In this document: positions 32,501 through 47,500 of the stretch, piece after piece
Numbering within the stretch: the stretch's first letter is position 1
Layout of the letters: every line of letters begins with the position of its first letter
Assembly (NCBI GenBank): GCA_903813345.2
Contig: CAIIXF020000008.1
Span: forward strand, 19,638,822-19,702,821
Source of the DNA: Owenia fusiformis
Taxonomy: Eukaryota > Annelida > Polychaeta > Sabellida > Oweniidae
Reading direction: 5' to 3'
Length of the DNA stretch: 64,000 nucleotides
Translations under genes and position numbers: made by a program
Notes under the pieces: generated by a model
The model's database searches: none
The model's input: the letters and a program-made list of their open reading frames with translations, nothing else
What the model was told of the DNA's origin: nothing

Positions 32501-35500
32501 TATACTTACAGCTAAGGAGAGGAATGGTTCAGATCCATACAGGACAGCTGTACATTCTGATGTGCTGACATCACTGATTCTTACACTCCTAAAATAAGAA
32601 TTCTAAATTAGTGTCTATTGAAATATAAAACTTTGCAAAAAACTCAATGGTAGTGTAAATAATACCAAGTAAGGGTAAACAACTTTCATTTATTGATTAA
32701 AATCAAAAACAGTGCCTCAAAAGACGATTATGAGTTGACAAGGACACAGATTGAGAAAGTGTTGTAAATGCAAGGATGCAAATCATTTGTGATATCAGAA
32801 ATTCACTCAATATATATATCAGAGTTTCATAAGGAATCATACAAGACTATCAGATTGACAACAGTTACTATATCTTACCCATCATTGGATCCTGTTATAA
32901 CTTTAGTGCCATCAAACTCTAGACAAGTTATAGCAGATGTGTGTCCAGGTTCTATGACGCTCATGCTTGTGTAACTATGCAGTGACCACACCCTCACTGT
33001 TTTATCATGAGAACCTGTCACTCTGTAATAAATAATATAATCTTTCAACTGTTGCTAATGAGATTGGAGAAAATGAGATTGGCAATGGATTTTTTTTTAC
33101 AATTTATTGATCTTCCTTATGCAGTCAAATCAAACAATTTCACAATGAAATGCAATTAAAAGCCGACGGCTATTTCATAAGGGATGACATTTTTGTACTT
33201 AACGGAACCACCTGGCCAAAAATTCTTTCAAAATCAAGTAGTTTTTCACCATTCTGAGCACTATTCAGGGATCTTGGACCAAATTATCAATTGATCCCCT
33301 CCCTGAATTTTTTGAATAATTGAACTCTTACAATAATTTACAATGTAACAGAATTTACATCCAAGAACTATGGTAACTTACAGTACTTTATCCACATATT
33401 TCAGACAGGTCACTGCACCCTTGTGGCCATGCAGCACAGCAATACGTTCAAATCTAACCAGCTCCCACACCATTACCATCATATCCCAGGAGCCAGACAC
33501 AAGCATTTCTCCCTCAAACTGCAGGCACCTGACCCCACCCTTATGGCCGTATAGTTTATGGATGCTGCGCCCACTGCGGATGTCCCATACTCGTATACTG
33601 CGGTCCATTGAACCAGTGATGAGACGTTTTTTGTCAAAGTTCAGGCAAAGAACTGAGTCCATATGACCCTGGAAATAAAAATGAGATGGTTTGTTTTATA
33701 TAACCATGATATCTGTGAAGTGGAACACCTCTAGAAGTGGAACACCTTTGTAAGTGGAATAGTATTCAGAGTCCCAAGATCAACTGACTTAATGTTAAAT
33801 GAACCTCTACAAGTGGAACACCTCACGAGTCGAACACTTTTTAGAGGTACCAAAGGTGTTCCACTTCGACAGGCTTTACTGTATGTACTTAGATACAGCT
33901 ATATAAGAGTCTTGAACTATTGTTTGTTTGTGTGTATAATTTAGATGGGGTAGCACATTTCAATTTTTATTGTTTACTCAATCTTAAAAAATGTACAAAT
34001 TCATCTTCAGCATTATACAAATTCACATTATACATTACACCATAAAGAGGCATACATCCAGCGGGAGAAAAAATTTAAATTATTGAACAAAATTGAAGTT
34101 ACAGTCAACAATGGCAAACAACAAACTGAAATTATATTGGTGTTTTCTTAATTCACAATTTATAGAGAAATGTGTTCTTGTCAAGATTTGTGACCATATT
34201 ATTTACCTGTAATCTTCGACATCGTTTCAGAGTACGAACATTGCCAGTTAATCCTTGTAATTCCTGTACACTGGCCTTGCCAATTATTTTACCATAATAC
34301 TGTTTCTAAAAATACAGAAAAAATCAGTTTTTATAAAGAGCATACAAAAATCAATACTTGTTGTTGCACTTGTTTTTATGTTTAATGTCTTACTCTTAAA
34401 CGAATAGCTTACAAAAATCTGAATTTAAATATGATATTAAGCTCAGAGGGTCCTATAACCCTGGATTCAGGGGGTGCGGATTGTGTCAAAAAAGAAAATG
34501 TTACAACTTGTTGGTGCTGACATGAAAATGACTATTGTAATACTCACTAATATATCTTTAGCTTGACACAATTCAGGACGTATGTCTAAAGCAACCTCTT
34601 GGTCCACATCAATCTTCTTCTTTGTCGCACGTTTCAAGTACCTTCAATAAATGTAAAATGTATCAGAGAATTTCTATATAATCTCCTTGAACTAAAGAAC
34701 ATGTCCAATGAAAGCTTAGAAACTTAAAAACATGTTCAGCTTGGTAGAAATGACTATTTTATTTAGATCAATCTTTTACACATCCAGGCAGTGGCGTAGG
34801 AACAATGTACGCCAAAACGCCAGTGCGTAGTGTTGAAAAGTGAGAATAAAAAGGCTTATTAATTTACCTATGTTCTTTATTCATATTTTCTTATTGTATT
34901 GTGCAAAAGTAATCTCGAGCACACTAGCCTAAAGAAATGTTTGTGGATACCATATGATATGGTCGATTTTTTAATAGTACCCTTTTGCATGATTTTTGTG
35001 CCTCTGTTATTTTTCTAACCTTGGCCACAGATAAATGACACTTTTTGAAAAATAAAATATTGAAAGTTAATACCTTGTTTCTACAATTCTAATACTGTAG
35101 AAAATGCAAAGTAATCATTATTGCTCTGTTTGGCAAATAATCAATTAACAGATTGAATTCTCTTACCAACATGCTTTATTTCATGAAAATCGAGTCACTA
35201 TTGACTGACTATCTTATGGATTTCAAAACTAAAATAAAATTTCGCCAAATATTTGTGATTCTCGTTCTCTTCACGAGAGAAAAACAGTTTTTTTATCAAA
35301 AACTACTTGATGAATACCTTTGCAATTGTTTGCGCATGTTCCGTAATGTTTATGCAAACTGTGGTATCGTTTAATTATAATGATGAACCTCTTTAAATTA
35401 GATGTATATTTTTTATTCTCCCCTACCCCCAATTTTTCAATTTCACTATATCGATTTATATTCCTTTGCTAGGCAAAATCATAGACAGAAGTTATAGTTA

Positions 35501-38500
35501 AGTCAGCAATTATCTATTTTCTTACTAAATCACCGATTGTTATTTACCCTTTGCATTCGTTTGACTTCACTTCTTAAAAGAGAGCTTCGTCTTCACTCTT
35601 TCAAACTAAAATAAACCTGTGAACTCACCACGCCAATCAGTGTTCGTCGGCCAAATTTGACCAACGTTCTATATATGGTCATTCCTTCTGACGTCATCGT
35701 TGAGCCCGGAATTGACCAATGACATGCGCATATTTAATTAGAACGCATTTGGCGTATGTTTCTTCAAGCTCGCTGATTGGTATTTATTACCCAAACTGTC
35801 ACCGGTACCCGTCGTGGGGGCGGGGCTACTAAACTGTAATATGGTATCTACTAGGCAGAGTGTAGTTTAACTAGACTCTGCACGCAGGGTAATTGTTATT
35901 GGTAGTACTTCTTGAAATATGAATAAGACAAAAATAACTTGAAAATGTTGATTATTCAATTACGCGTTCCATTGATTTCAGTTCTAGAAAAGCTATTACA
36001 TAGATTTTTATTTCATTTGAAAGATAATAGATTATTGTTTTTATGAAATATAACATTTTTGGCACCCCCTAAGTCACGCTGACCTCGATTTGACCTTTGT
36101 GGTGGGAGGTTTATTTGGTCTTGCGAACTAGTGTTATAAAAAAGGTTGCAGACATTAGGATTAATTGTATCATTGATCACGAATGCGTTTCTTTAAATCA
36201 ATTGATCAAGCTAGATTCTTTAATCTGTACGTGTCGTATTGCACGGTACTATACACGATGGAATCAGACAATAATATGTATCTCAATTCAATTATTCGAA
36301 AATGATTAAAAATCTCTCATTGTTATTTTGAAATCGATCGTCTTTATCGTTCGAGACATAAGAAAAGTGAGGATGATTTGTGTCGAGATTTAAAAGATCG
36401 GCTTTCCATGGTGATTTTAAATGATGAAAATCATTCGAACATTTTAAGCACATTAAAAAGGGTATCAGGGATATTAAGCTTGCATATAAAATCGAAACGC
36501 CAACCTATACGTATGACCAATCGCCCATACAAATACATCGCTTAACTATTTCCGTTCACATTTAGGTTGTGAAAACATTGCAAGCTTAAAATCTCTATTG
36601 CCATAAAATGACAATAAAATAGGCGTTTTGATAAAGAAGATTTGACACAATTGTTTCATATTTTTGGCGGGATTTTTTGGCGTAGTGTTGAATTTACACC
36701 TTCCTACGCCCCTGTCCAGGTACTAATCCCTTTGCACATATGCAACTTTTCATCCTTTTAGAAATAAGTACATCATTTTGATTTTCATACACTGACAAAA
36801 AAGCGTATTAACATTGGACATTTTTAAATGGATCTATGTAAAAGTATAATAGTCCTACAGTGAAAGCTGAATACCTCTCTCAATCTGAACGCTTCTCTCA
36901 GTCCCTTTATCATCTGCCATTGACATACATGTTTATAAAAACGTGTAAGGTAAAGACATGCTATTTCAAAACTTTCGGCAGGCTGGTCCAAGAGGCGTTC
37001 GGATTAGACAGGTTTTACTGTATTTACAAATGCACAATAATTCTATAATATAATAGGATTTTATTAGTACTGATGCCCTTTTAGGGCCAAACGTACATCC
37101 GATATATGCAATCTATTTAATTTGCTTTTACCAATTTAGTGGCTCACATTAGTTATTCTATTGAGGAATGAGTAAATACATACTTGTCTTTATTCTCCAA
37201 CAGAGGAAATTCTGGCTGTGAATCTGTATTGGAACTTTTCTTTTTCTTGGCTGCGATCACCTTCTTCATGTAACTGTACAGGGTCTGTTTGTTTCTTCTG
37301 CCCACCTTAGTCACATCAGACTTAACACCATCTTCTCTCTCTACAATTTAGATGGATTAGTCTAGATTGGTTTATTCGAATTAATAATACATGACGCACA
37401 AGACATTGACATGATAAAGTTACCAACTTGGCTGCGAAAGTGTAACCAACTCTGAGAACATCAAATGGTGGTCAGACAAATGATGCTATAATAATATGTC
37501 ACCAATTAGTGGTGACAAAGTGTAGATTTTCTTTGTAGATTTGGTGAGAAGATTAAATTACAGTTATTAGAAAACAAAATATGATTATTTGAGCTCATAT
37601 ACAAAACAATTTCAAATGCATGATTTTCAGGAACTAAATCCAAGAATGAAATGAAACGTGTATTTAAAGGGGCACAAAGACAAAACACGATTTTAAAGTA
37701 AGTTAAAAATAAACTGCCACAATTCTACAATGACATCTCAATTCTATTTTCAGAAAATAAAACAAAAATACTGTAAGTATTGTATTTGGGAAACATTGGC
37801 ATACTTTTTGGAGATATAAAGTCAATTTCTTTTTAGACTCTGATCTTAGCTGCCACTTTAAACTGACTTCCTTTTCAAACAGTCCATATGAAAAATCTCT
37901 GGATACACTAACCTCCATGATTTGGGGAGTATATGCTGAGATCCTCTGATATACTGCTAGTGTCACTGTCATCATCGTCTTTTCTCCAATCCTTCCTTTT
38001 AATCCTGACCACTGGCTTGATACGAACAGCTGTAATATGAAATTAAAGATCAACATTTATTTATTGACACAGACAGACAAATAGGAGCTCTAAAGCCTCA
38101 GTCACATTTGCCCTACGGCGGCCGTATGGCGAGAGTAGATTAAAAAAATCGATACAGAAAATCTTCATCATACTGCTTGCTTATTTGACAGCTACTGAAT
38201 CATTCCTATGGTAGATCCTTTAGATAATTATGTGCCCTCTTAACAAGCAAGTTACATATTTTGCAAGTTATCTGTAGTTCTCTCGGATTCTAGGGTGGCT
38301 GAAATCCCATGAGCATCAATATGAATTAAAATCATAATTTTAGACATTCACATTTAGAGAAGATTTATATTCTAAAATTATTTCAATACTAATATTTTAA
38401 AAGGACACATATTTATCACACCACAAATATTCATACAAAGATGTATGCAGATTTATTCATTTCTGCAATTTCTTATTAAGATCGAGTGCTTAGTACTTGT

Positions 38501-41500
38501 AGATAAATACATCTTCTACTCTCTAATACCAGATTATAAGACTGATATAATAGTGAAGTTTCAAGATTGTTTCAAACGTTTTGTTGTTGAAGTTCTTTTT
38601 TCCATGTTTGCGAACTCAATGAGGAAATTGGCAGGTTGCCATGTCAAACAAGTGTTTACTTATTGAGCTTGTTCAAAACATATAATTGGGATGGGATTTA
38701 CCCTTTGGAATCTAACTTCAATACGCTTCTTGTAGCTAGTACAGCTACACTGTATATAATTGACTTTGCTATTACTCAACCTGAATGCCTGCCTAAACAG
38801 TTATTTATGTATATATTTTTCATTGTTTTAATCTAGTTTTAGAATGTTGAGCTTTGCCAGAGACTGTGTTTTACCAACACTGAATGGACCTTACAGTGTA
38901 TTGATAAACTCAGCTACTTTTCTTTGTAATTGAACAGTTAGTTTGTTTTCTTGTCTTGGTTTTAGATTGACCAGCTTTGCTTGAGACTGTGGGCAACTGT
39001 ATGGAATGGTCCTAACTTTGTATATACAGACTTTGGATGAGGATAACGTACTGCTAATCTTATTTTGTTAGTGATTTTTGTAAATCAAATGCAATGCACT
39101 AGGCGTTTTTGTTTTTTTGTAAAATTGTGTAACTTTGTCTCAGACTGTTGCCAACATTATTGAATGTTTTCATTGTGTAAAAATCGATATAGATAAACTC
39201 AACTGCCATCTATTGTTGTTGTAATAGAGCCTTTTATTCTAATCCAGAAATACTTGTTACTTTTTATATAAGCCTATGGGGCTTTGTCTCATAAATATTG
39301 GTCATCCATTGTTGATAATCATAACCCTGCAAACCTCATTTTTGCTATTTACACTCTCTTCACCAATATTGGAACTTCTGCATGCTTTCTAAAAATGTTG
39401 ATGATTTAACACTTGAGTTAATTGTGAAGTAATGTTCTCACTTTTCATTATACTAGTGATAGACAAGTGGTCCTTGGATACTATTTCTCAAGTTCAGATA
39501 TATCCATACCTTTATTTTCAATGATATCATTAAAGAATCTTTGTGCTGGTTCTTGCATTTCCCAAAGTTTGTTTCAACATTTTTGTACATGCAGAGTCCC
39601 AAACTTCTAGTACATCCATGTCTCTACTTTTTTTGCATTCACCAAGATGCAAGACAAATCATAATATTAAAGGGGATCTGCTTGTGTGTATGATGCTTCT
39701 GCTCTTGGATACTGGATGATTTAAATGTACATGTGTCATGCCCATGGACTGAATTTCCATTTTTTACAATCATAGACAATAGTGACTTTATTGACTCAGT
39801 TCCAAATGGTGCCTCACTGATTAATTTTGATAACAAAATTTTTAATCCCCTTGATCTAAAGGGTGACGATTGTGATGATTCAGGCTTTGATCAAACTACC
39901 AGTGACTTCATGGCTAAAAGCGAATATGTAACACTTTCTAATTTTAACGACAATCTCAATTCTAAGAACAATGTAGATATGTCAATTATTCATTGCAACA
40001 TACGCAGTTTGCCATCAAATCATTGGAAATTGACAAATCTTTTAGCATCAATTGATAAGAGAATTTCTATTATTGCACTTTCTGAAACTTGGCTATATGA
40101 GGATCAAGAGGACTCATTTTCTAACTTCATGAATTATCAGGGTTTTTTCAAATCTCGTACTACCAGGGGAGGGGGGACTGCTCTTTTTATTGATGGTGCA
40201 CTAAAAACTAAAGAGAGACCTGACCTTAGATTTAACAATAACAACTGTGATGTCTTAACTGTAGAAATTATTGTAGAGGGGGGAAAGAATATTCTAGTAA
40301 CTAGTATCTACAAGCCTCCTAATGTCAACATTGAAGAATTCAACAATGACCTCGATATCTATTTGTCCCTCATTTCAAAAGAAAACAACAAAGTACATTA
40401 TATTGCTGGAGATTTCAACATCGACCTCTTTAAATCTTTTGAACATGACCTTACAGAAAATTTCTATAATACAATGACTGCTTACAATCTCTTACCTGTC
40501 ATTTATAAAGCTACCAGAGTAACATCCACATCTGCTACCTCAATAGATAATATTTTCACTAATGACCCTAAAATTGACTTGTGTGGAATAATTTATAATG
40601 ACATTTCAGATCATTTCCCAATTTTTGCTACTTCTAATAAGCCTATCAACAAAACTAAATTTATAAAAAGATCAATAAGAAAATATACAGTAGAAAATAT
40701 ATCAAAGTTCAAAGAACTCCTCTCACATGACACCTGGGATGATATTACTAATGTCAATAATGCAAATGATTCTTATAATAAGTTTGAAGATAAGGTGTCA
40801 AATTTCTACAATGAATGTTTCCCTTTAAAACAAGTCACGATCAAATTATATAATAATAATACGAAGCCATGGTTAACATCAGCGATACTTAAATCAATTA
40901 GAAATAAAAGCAAACTTTACAAAAAATACCTTCGAAATCCCAACGATCAAAATAAAAAGCAATATAAATCTTTTGCAAATCAGCTAAAAACCACAATAAA
41001 ATTTTCACAAAAGCAGTATTACAATAACAAATTTGAACATAATCAGGGAAATATAAAAGCAAATTGGCAAATAATTAATCAGATACTCCAGAGGAAAAAT
41101 AAAAATAATAATATTTCAGATTCTTTTATTCATAATAATGTTGAATTAACTGATAAACAAGAAATAGCTAATCAATTTAATAATTTTTTCGTAAATGTTG
41201 GTGAAAAATTAGCAAGTAAAATACCAAAATCAAACAGAAATTCTTTGGACTTTATGCAATCAATAGGAAGACAAGCTCAAACTCTTTTGTTAGATACCGT
41301 TGAAGCAAATGAATTGAATAAAATAATTACCAACTTAAAACCCTCTGCAGCAGGACATGATGATTTTAAACCTTTTATCATTAAAGATTATGGATTGTTA
41401 TTTCACCATCCTCTTTTACATATCTTTAATCTCTCTCTTAAAAGCGGAATTTTCCCGGATCGGCTTAAAATAGCAAAAGTTATTCCTATATACAAAAAAG

Positions 41501-44500
41501 ACGATGCACATTTTTTCACTAATTATCGCCCAATCTCAGTTTTACTTGTGTTCTCCAAGATCCTGGAAAAAATAATGCATCATAGAATTTCTACATTCAT
41601 AGACTCTATCGATATTTTGTACATTAACCAATTTGGATTAAGGGAAAAAAGATCGACTTCAATGGCTGTTCTAACTTTTATTGAAAAGATTAGAAAAGCG
41701 ATTGATGATGGCGAATTTACCATTGGATTGTTTCTTGATTTTTCCAAGGCCTTCGATACAATTGATCACAACATCCTATTTAGTAAACTTGAATTTTATG
41801 GCATTCGTGGTGTTGCGCTCAATTGGATCAAAAGCTATTTTACACACAGAATTCAGAAAACATTTTACAGCAATACCTTATCTGAGCCTGAATTTATCAC
41901 GTGCGGAATCCCTCAAGGCTCAATTCTTGGACCACTTTTCTTTATTCTGTACATAAATGACATTTACCTTTCTTCTCCACGATTGTTTTTTGTTTTATTC
42001 GCGGATGATACCAATTTATTGATAAAAGGTAAAAATCTAACTGAACTTGCTGATATTCTTAATACTGAACTAAAACTAATAGAGGAGTGGCTTATCACTA
42101 ATAAATTATCCCTTAATGCGGATAAAACAAAATATATTATTTTCACCTCGAGTCAAAAAAGATATAATGCAAATAACATAAACATCTTTCTTAATAAAAA
42201 GAAGCTTCAGCAGGTTGATAACATTAATTTTCTTGGTATTACAATTGATCAAAATTTAAACTGGAAACGTCATATTATGTCCGTAAGTGCTAAAATCTCC
42301 AGAACCATTGGTATCCTATCCTACATCTATTCGGCTTAGTGCAAAATTACCTTGGTACCGTATGTGAGGACCGTTATGGGCCCCTATCCGCACGAGGGGA
42401 GGATCAGATCGAGGATATAAGCATCAAGCGGAGGAAGGGTGAGAAGAAAACTATTAGCATGTCAAATGATATATACGATATGTACGTATACCTTAGAGGT
42501 CTTACTGACTTTTTCCCACGTAGCGTTTTGTCACCCACAAGTCGTATGCCTGAAGGGCTTGGGCGGAGCACTGACACACAACGTGCATCTGTGAGTGAAT
42601 CTGGGGGCAGTGCGACCAGTGGCAGTGGTAACGAAGCGCTAGCCCAGGTATGCATATTGAATGCGGCTAATGTAGAGCTCACCAAAGAAATACAACAGCA
42701 CAACAAGCAGTTTGCGGACATAAAATGTCAACTTGACCAGCAGGCCAAACAGATCGGGGAGCTCATAACAGAAATTGACCGACTTCGATTACTGAGTGTG
42801 CCTTCGTCCGTAGCAAAGGAACTTCAGCAAATAGGAAATCCTACCAAAGGTACGAATTTTTCAACCGATAATCTCCAAGTTTGTCAACTACCCAGTGACC
42901 AGACCACAAATGCTGATGTTTGTTCTGAAATCAAAACAAACCAAGTTGCCCCGCTTTCAAGCAAATTAGCTGATGTTTGCCTTAATACCAAAACAAACCA
43001 AGCTGGCCAGCTTCCAAGCAAATCAGCTGATGTTTGTCCTAACACCACAACAAACAAAGCTGACCCACTTTCTAGCAAAGCAGCTGATGTTCCAAATGTA
43101 AATAATAGCAAAACAGTACTACCGAGAGATCTATGCACAAGCCCATCCTTCGGTAGGGGTAGAGGCAGGGGTCGAAATGTTTCCGCACCAGAATCCCGTA
43201 CACCTGGTAAAAAACAGCAGAGCGCACATTTCCGACAGGTGGATGCGCTAAGCCAACCCCCGAAGGAACGCACCATTGAGCAAGGGACTACACCACCACG
43301 ACAGATTGGAGTAATAGGGACCACACAATCATCGACCAACAATGAGACTTATGCGGAAGTTGTTCGTCGAAGGAAACAGCCGCAACACAACAACAAAGCT
43401 CCTCGCAAGGAACTACAAAAATCCAAGGGACCCACAAGGTGCCTTAGTGGAGTAAGCCACGAGAAAGGATATACCTTATATGTAGAAAATATTGAAATAC
43501 ATGAGGGTGAAAGTGATAGTGATATTAAACACCAAGTGATAACACATGCCTCATCAATGAACATACGCATTATGCAATGTTATGTAATACATAACAAAGT
43601 GTCACAATTTAGTGTAGGCTGCAAAATAGTTGTGCCCATATCATCTGCCCTTCGTGCACAACTCGAAGAAACGTGGCCAGCGCCTATAAAATGTAGAGAG
43701 TGGGTGAAACGTAGGGGCCATAATAATGCCCCGAGATTTGATGACGATCTTGATCATGATGACATATACGAATCAAGTAAGCGATATGAATGTGTGCAAT
43801 ATAGAGACTGGCACACAGATATGATAAATAATTATGAGTATTAGGAAAAATGATATCAGAATTTGTGGCTGGAACGCGAATGGCTTGTCTTCGTCAAAAC
43901 CGTTCCTCAAGCAATTGACTGATCAAAATGATGTAGTATGTATTAGTGAACATTGGTTGAATAGCTCAATGCAAAGTCAATTAGATGTAAATGATGAATT
44001 TATATGCGATATGAGTTGTAGCAAATCTCTAGATCCCCTTGATCAAGGATACACTATAGGTAATGGAGGCATTGCTATTTTATGGCGTAAGTCTATGAGC
44101 AATTTTGTGCAAAAGTTGCCTAATGTTAAAATGGAACGTATAATGGGAATCAAATTATGTCTACCTAATAGGGTGGTGTTTATTTTATGTGTATACCTGC
44201 CTTATGAAGGGTGTGCAAAGGCTAACTTTAGGGAATGGCTAGATACATTGGAAGAACTTGTAATCCAGATGCAAAATGAAGGAGATGTGTGTGTAATAGG
44301 TGATATGAATTCTGATATAGGTAATATGTACAATGTACGTGGCGCGTATCCGCCATCTTGTAACGGTACTGCACTTAACCAAATGTGTATACGACAGAGT
44401 CTAAGGGTAGCTGATTTAACTGACAAATGCACTGGGCCAACATATACATTTTACAGGCACTATACTGGCAAATCATATGTCGACCATTGCATTGTGTCAG

Positions 44501-47500
44501 AAAGGTTATTCAATTGTTGTAACAAAATATATGTGATGGATGATGAATTGATAAACACATCTGATCACCTCCCAGTTTGCATTGAATTATCAGTAGAAAA
44601 TATATGTGTAGTCAAGTCAAGTAATATAGTAAATACAGGACCCACTAGGATAGCATGGACTAAAGTAACAAATGATAGCAAGAACGTGTATCAATTATCA
44701 TTGGAACCAGAGCTTACACAATTATATAATGAAATTCAAAGTAAGGAAGGTACTCTTACAGACTTAAATATCGAATTGTATTTTGAAAGATTGACACAGC
44801 TACTTAAAAATAAGGCAAACGATGCCTTTCCCAAGAAACGCTTTGTAAAATACTTGAAGCCATACTGGTCAGAAACACTGAAACGTCTTGTTAAGGAGAA
44901 AAAGTCGACATGGAACAAATGGGTTAAGGCGGGTAAACCAAGAAATATTGAAAATGTTGTATGCCGAAATTATAAACAAGCTAAGAGGGAATTTCAGAGA
45001 GAATTAAGACGTGCTGAATACCAACATCAACTAAAGCTACAGGAAGAAATAGATAGTGCTTCAGAAATATCCATGTCGTTTTTCTGGTCCTTAGTTAAAA
45101 GCCGCAGACGCACTAAGCAAACTACAAGTAACATTAAGAGTGATGATGGTGTACTGCTGACCAATCCCTCAGACATTAAGGAGGAATGGAAGAATTATTT
45201 TTCCAAACTTGTGGCATTTAATGACAATGACCTTTTTGACAAAGATTTCAGTCAATACATAGACAGTGAGATTGAGAAAATAAATGCTGAGCCATCTGAC
45301 ATGAACGAAAAGGCTTTTAAGACACCAATCACCGAGCATGAAATATCAAACTTATGTACCAAGCTTTCCAGCAACAAATCTCCTGGATGGGATGATATAT
45401 GCTCCGAACATTTAAAACTAGGTGGAGCCAAGCTAATTAGTGTTTTGACAATTTTGTTTAAGTGCATTGTACAATTAGAGTATATCCCAAGGGGCTTTAA
45501 AACAGGAGTACTTATTCCACTTTTCAAAGGGGGTAATAAAGACCCATTGAACAAAGATAACCATCGTGGAATCACCCTAATGTGTACATATATGAAGTTA
45601 CTCGAAGGATTAATGGCCAAAAGGGATCGAGAATGTCAGGAACTTGGATATCATGATGAAAAACACGAATTACAAGGTGTTAGTAGAAAAAACGTCTCCA
45701 GTCTGCATACGTCATTTCTGGCAAGAGAGGCAATAGCCACAGGGCTCGAAAGAGGAAATGACGTCATAATAGTAGCACTCGACATCAGGAAAGCATTTGA
45801 TGGGGTGTACCACAAGGGTCTATTATATAAGATGCATGAGCAAGGTATCCGAGGGAAACTTTGGAGGCTATTGAGGAATGCGTATGATGATTATAACTGC
45901 ACTGTGCGTGTCCAAGGGTGCAATGACCTTTCAGAGTCCTTTAATGTAGAACAATCTGTTCATCAGGGCGGGGTCTACAGCATGGAGCTGTACGCCAAGT
46001 ATACGAATGGACTGATACAAGAAATATGTGAGAGTGGTGTTGGCTCATCTATAAATGGACTAAATACTACAATACCGACGTATGCAGATGACACCATGCT
46101 AATTGCATACCATGTGCCAGTCATGCAACAGCTCTTAAATGCAGTGTACCAATACAGTCTAAAATGGCGTTTTACGTATCACCCCCATAAATGTAAATCA
46201 GTAATATTCAGTAAGGGGAGATCGACCCAGAAATGTGAACTATCGATAGGTGGCGTAGATATTCCAGTTGTAGATCAGCTAGAACACCTAGGGCTCCCTC
46301 TTATACCTAATGGTAACTATACTAATTTCATAGAGAACAGAATTGGTAAAGGTAGAAGGGTGATTAACTCCTACGTTGGGGTGACATCGAGTCATATCAA
46401 TCCATCTAACCCACTGACAATCTCGAAACTTTATTGGACCGTTGCAATGCCATCTATGTTGTACGGACTTGAAATTATACCACTGAAGGAAAGTGATTAC
46501 ACAAAATTGAGCCACGGGCACAAGGTAATTGCAAAGAAGATCCAAGGACTCCCGATAAATACAAGTAATCCTGCAGTTTTACCACAGCTTGGATGGAGCG
46601 AGATATCGTACATCATTGACCAAATGAAGTTAATGTTTATATGGCAATTGCTTGTTCTTCCAATAAGTAGCATTTACAAACGCTTAACAATCCAGCGTTT
46701 AATTGAAATCATCTCTAAAAATCTTCATGCACAGTCACCGATAAGGGACATTGTTTACACGTGTAACAAATATGGATTATTGCCAGATGTAATGTCTATG
46801 GTAAAAACAGCTCTTATTCCAAGCAAATCGTCATGGAAAAAGACTGTCAAAGATGCCTTATGGGATCACCAGTTAAATTCCTGGCATTTGGAAATGTTAA
46901 CATATAGAAAGTTGAATGTATATGCAGACGTTGTCATGTTTATCAAACCGATATCATGGTGGTGTGTGAGTAAGAGGTATCCGAAAATAGTAAAATATGT
47001 TCGTATTGTGATGACACTATTAGTGGGAGAAGGAAACTTGCAAGTGAATAAGGTACAATGGTCAAACGAGAATGACAGAACGTGTAAATTATGCAATATT
47101 GATGAGGAAACATTAATACACATGGTACTTAAATGTGAAAAGTTGAATGAGGAGAGAAAGCCAATTGTTGATATAGTAGAGGAATATGGATGCAATACAA
47201 TGAACGACGAAAATAAACTGAGGTTTATATTCGATGAGGGTCAAATCCTAGACGATGTATCTCTGATCGCTGTGGCAAGGTCAATTTTTATGATGTATCA
47301 CAAGAGAGATATCTCCTAAGATATTATTTACCACTGAATGCATCACTTAATTTATATCTTGTCATTCTAAATAAGTCTATTCGTGTAATAGGCATTGCAA
47401 TATGTAAATAACTTGTAATTATTTTTATACTTTATACTTAACACCTAACTATACACACATGTACAAATGTTCATCATATAAAATGTATGTAAATGTACTC

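Noticed and set aside
35153-36309. Frames inside the hAT-like element as a transposase
   Set aside because: No DDE, BED-finger or hAT dimerisation motif is visible.
42884-43342. Minus-strand frame opposite LINE-2 ORF1
   Set aside because: Antisense shadow of the repeat-containing ORF1.
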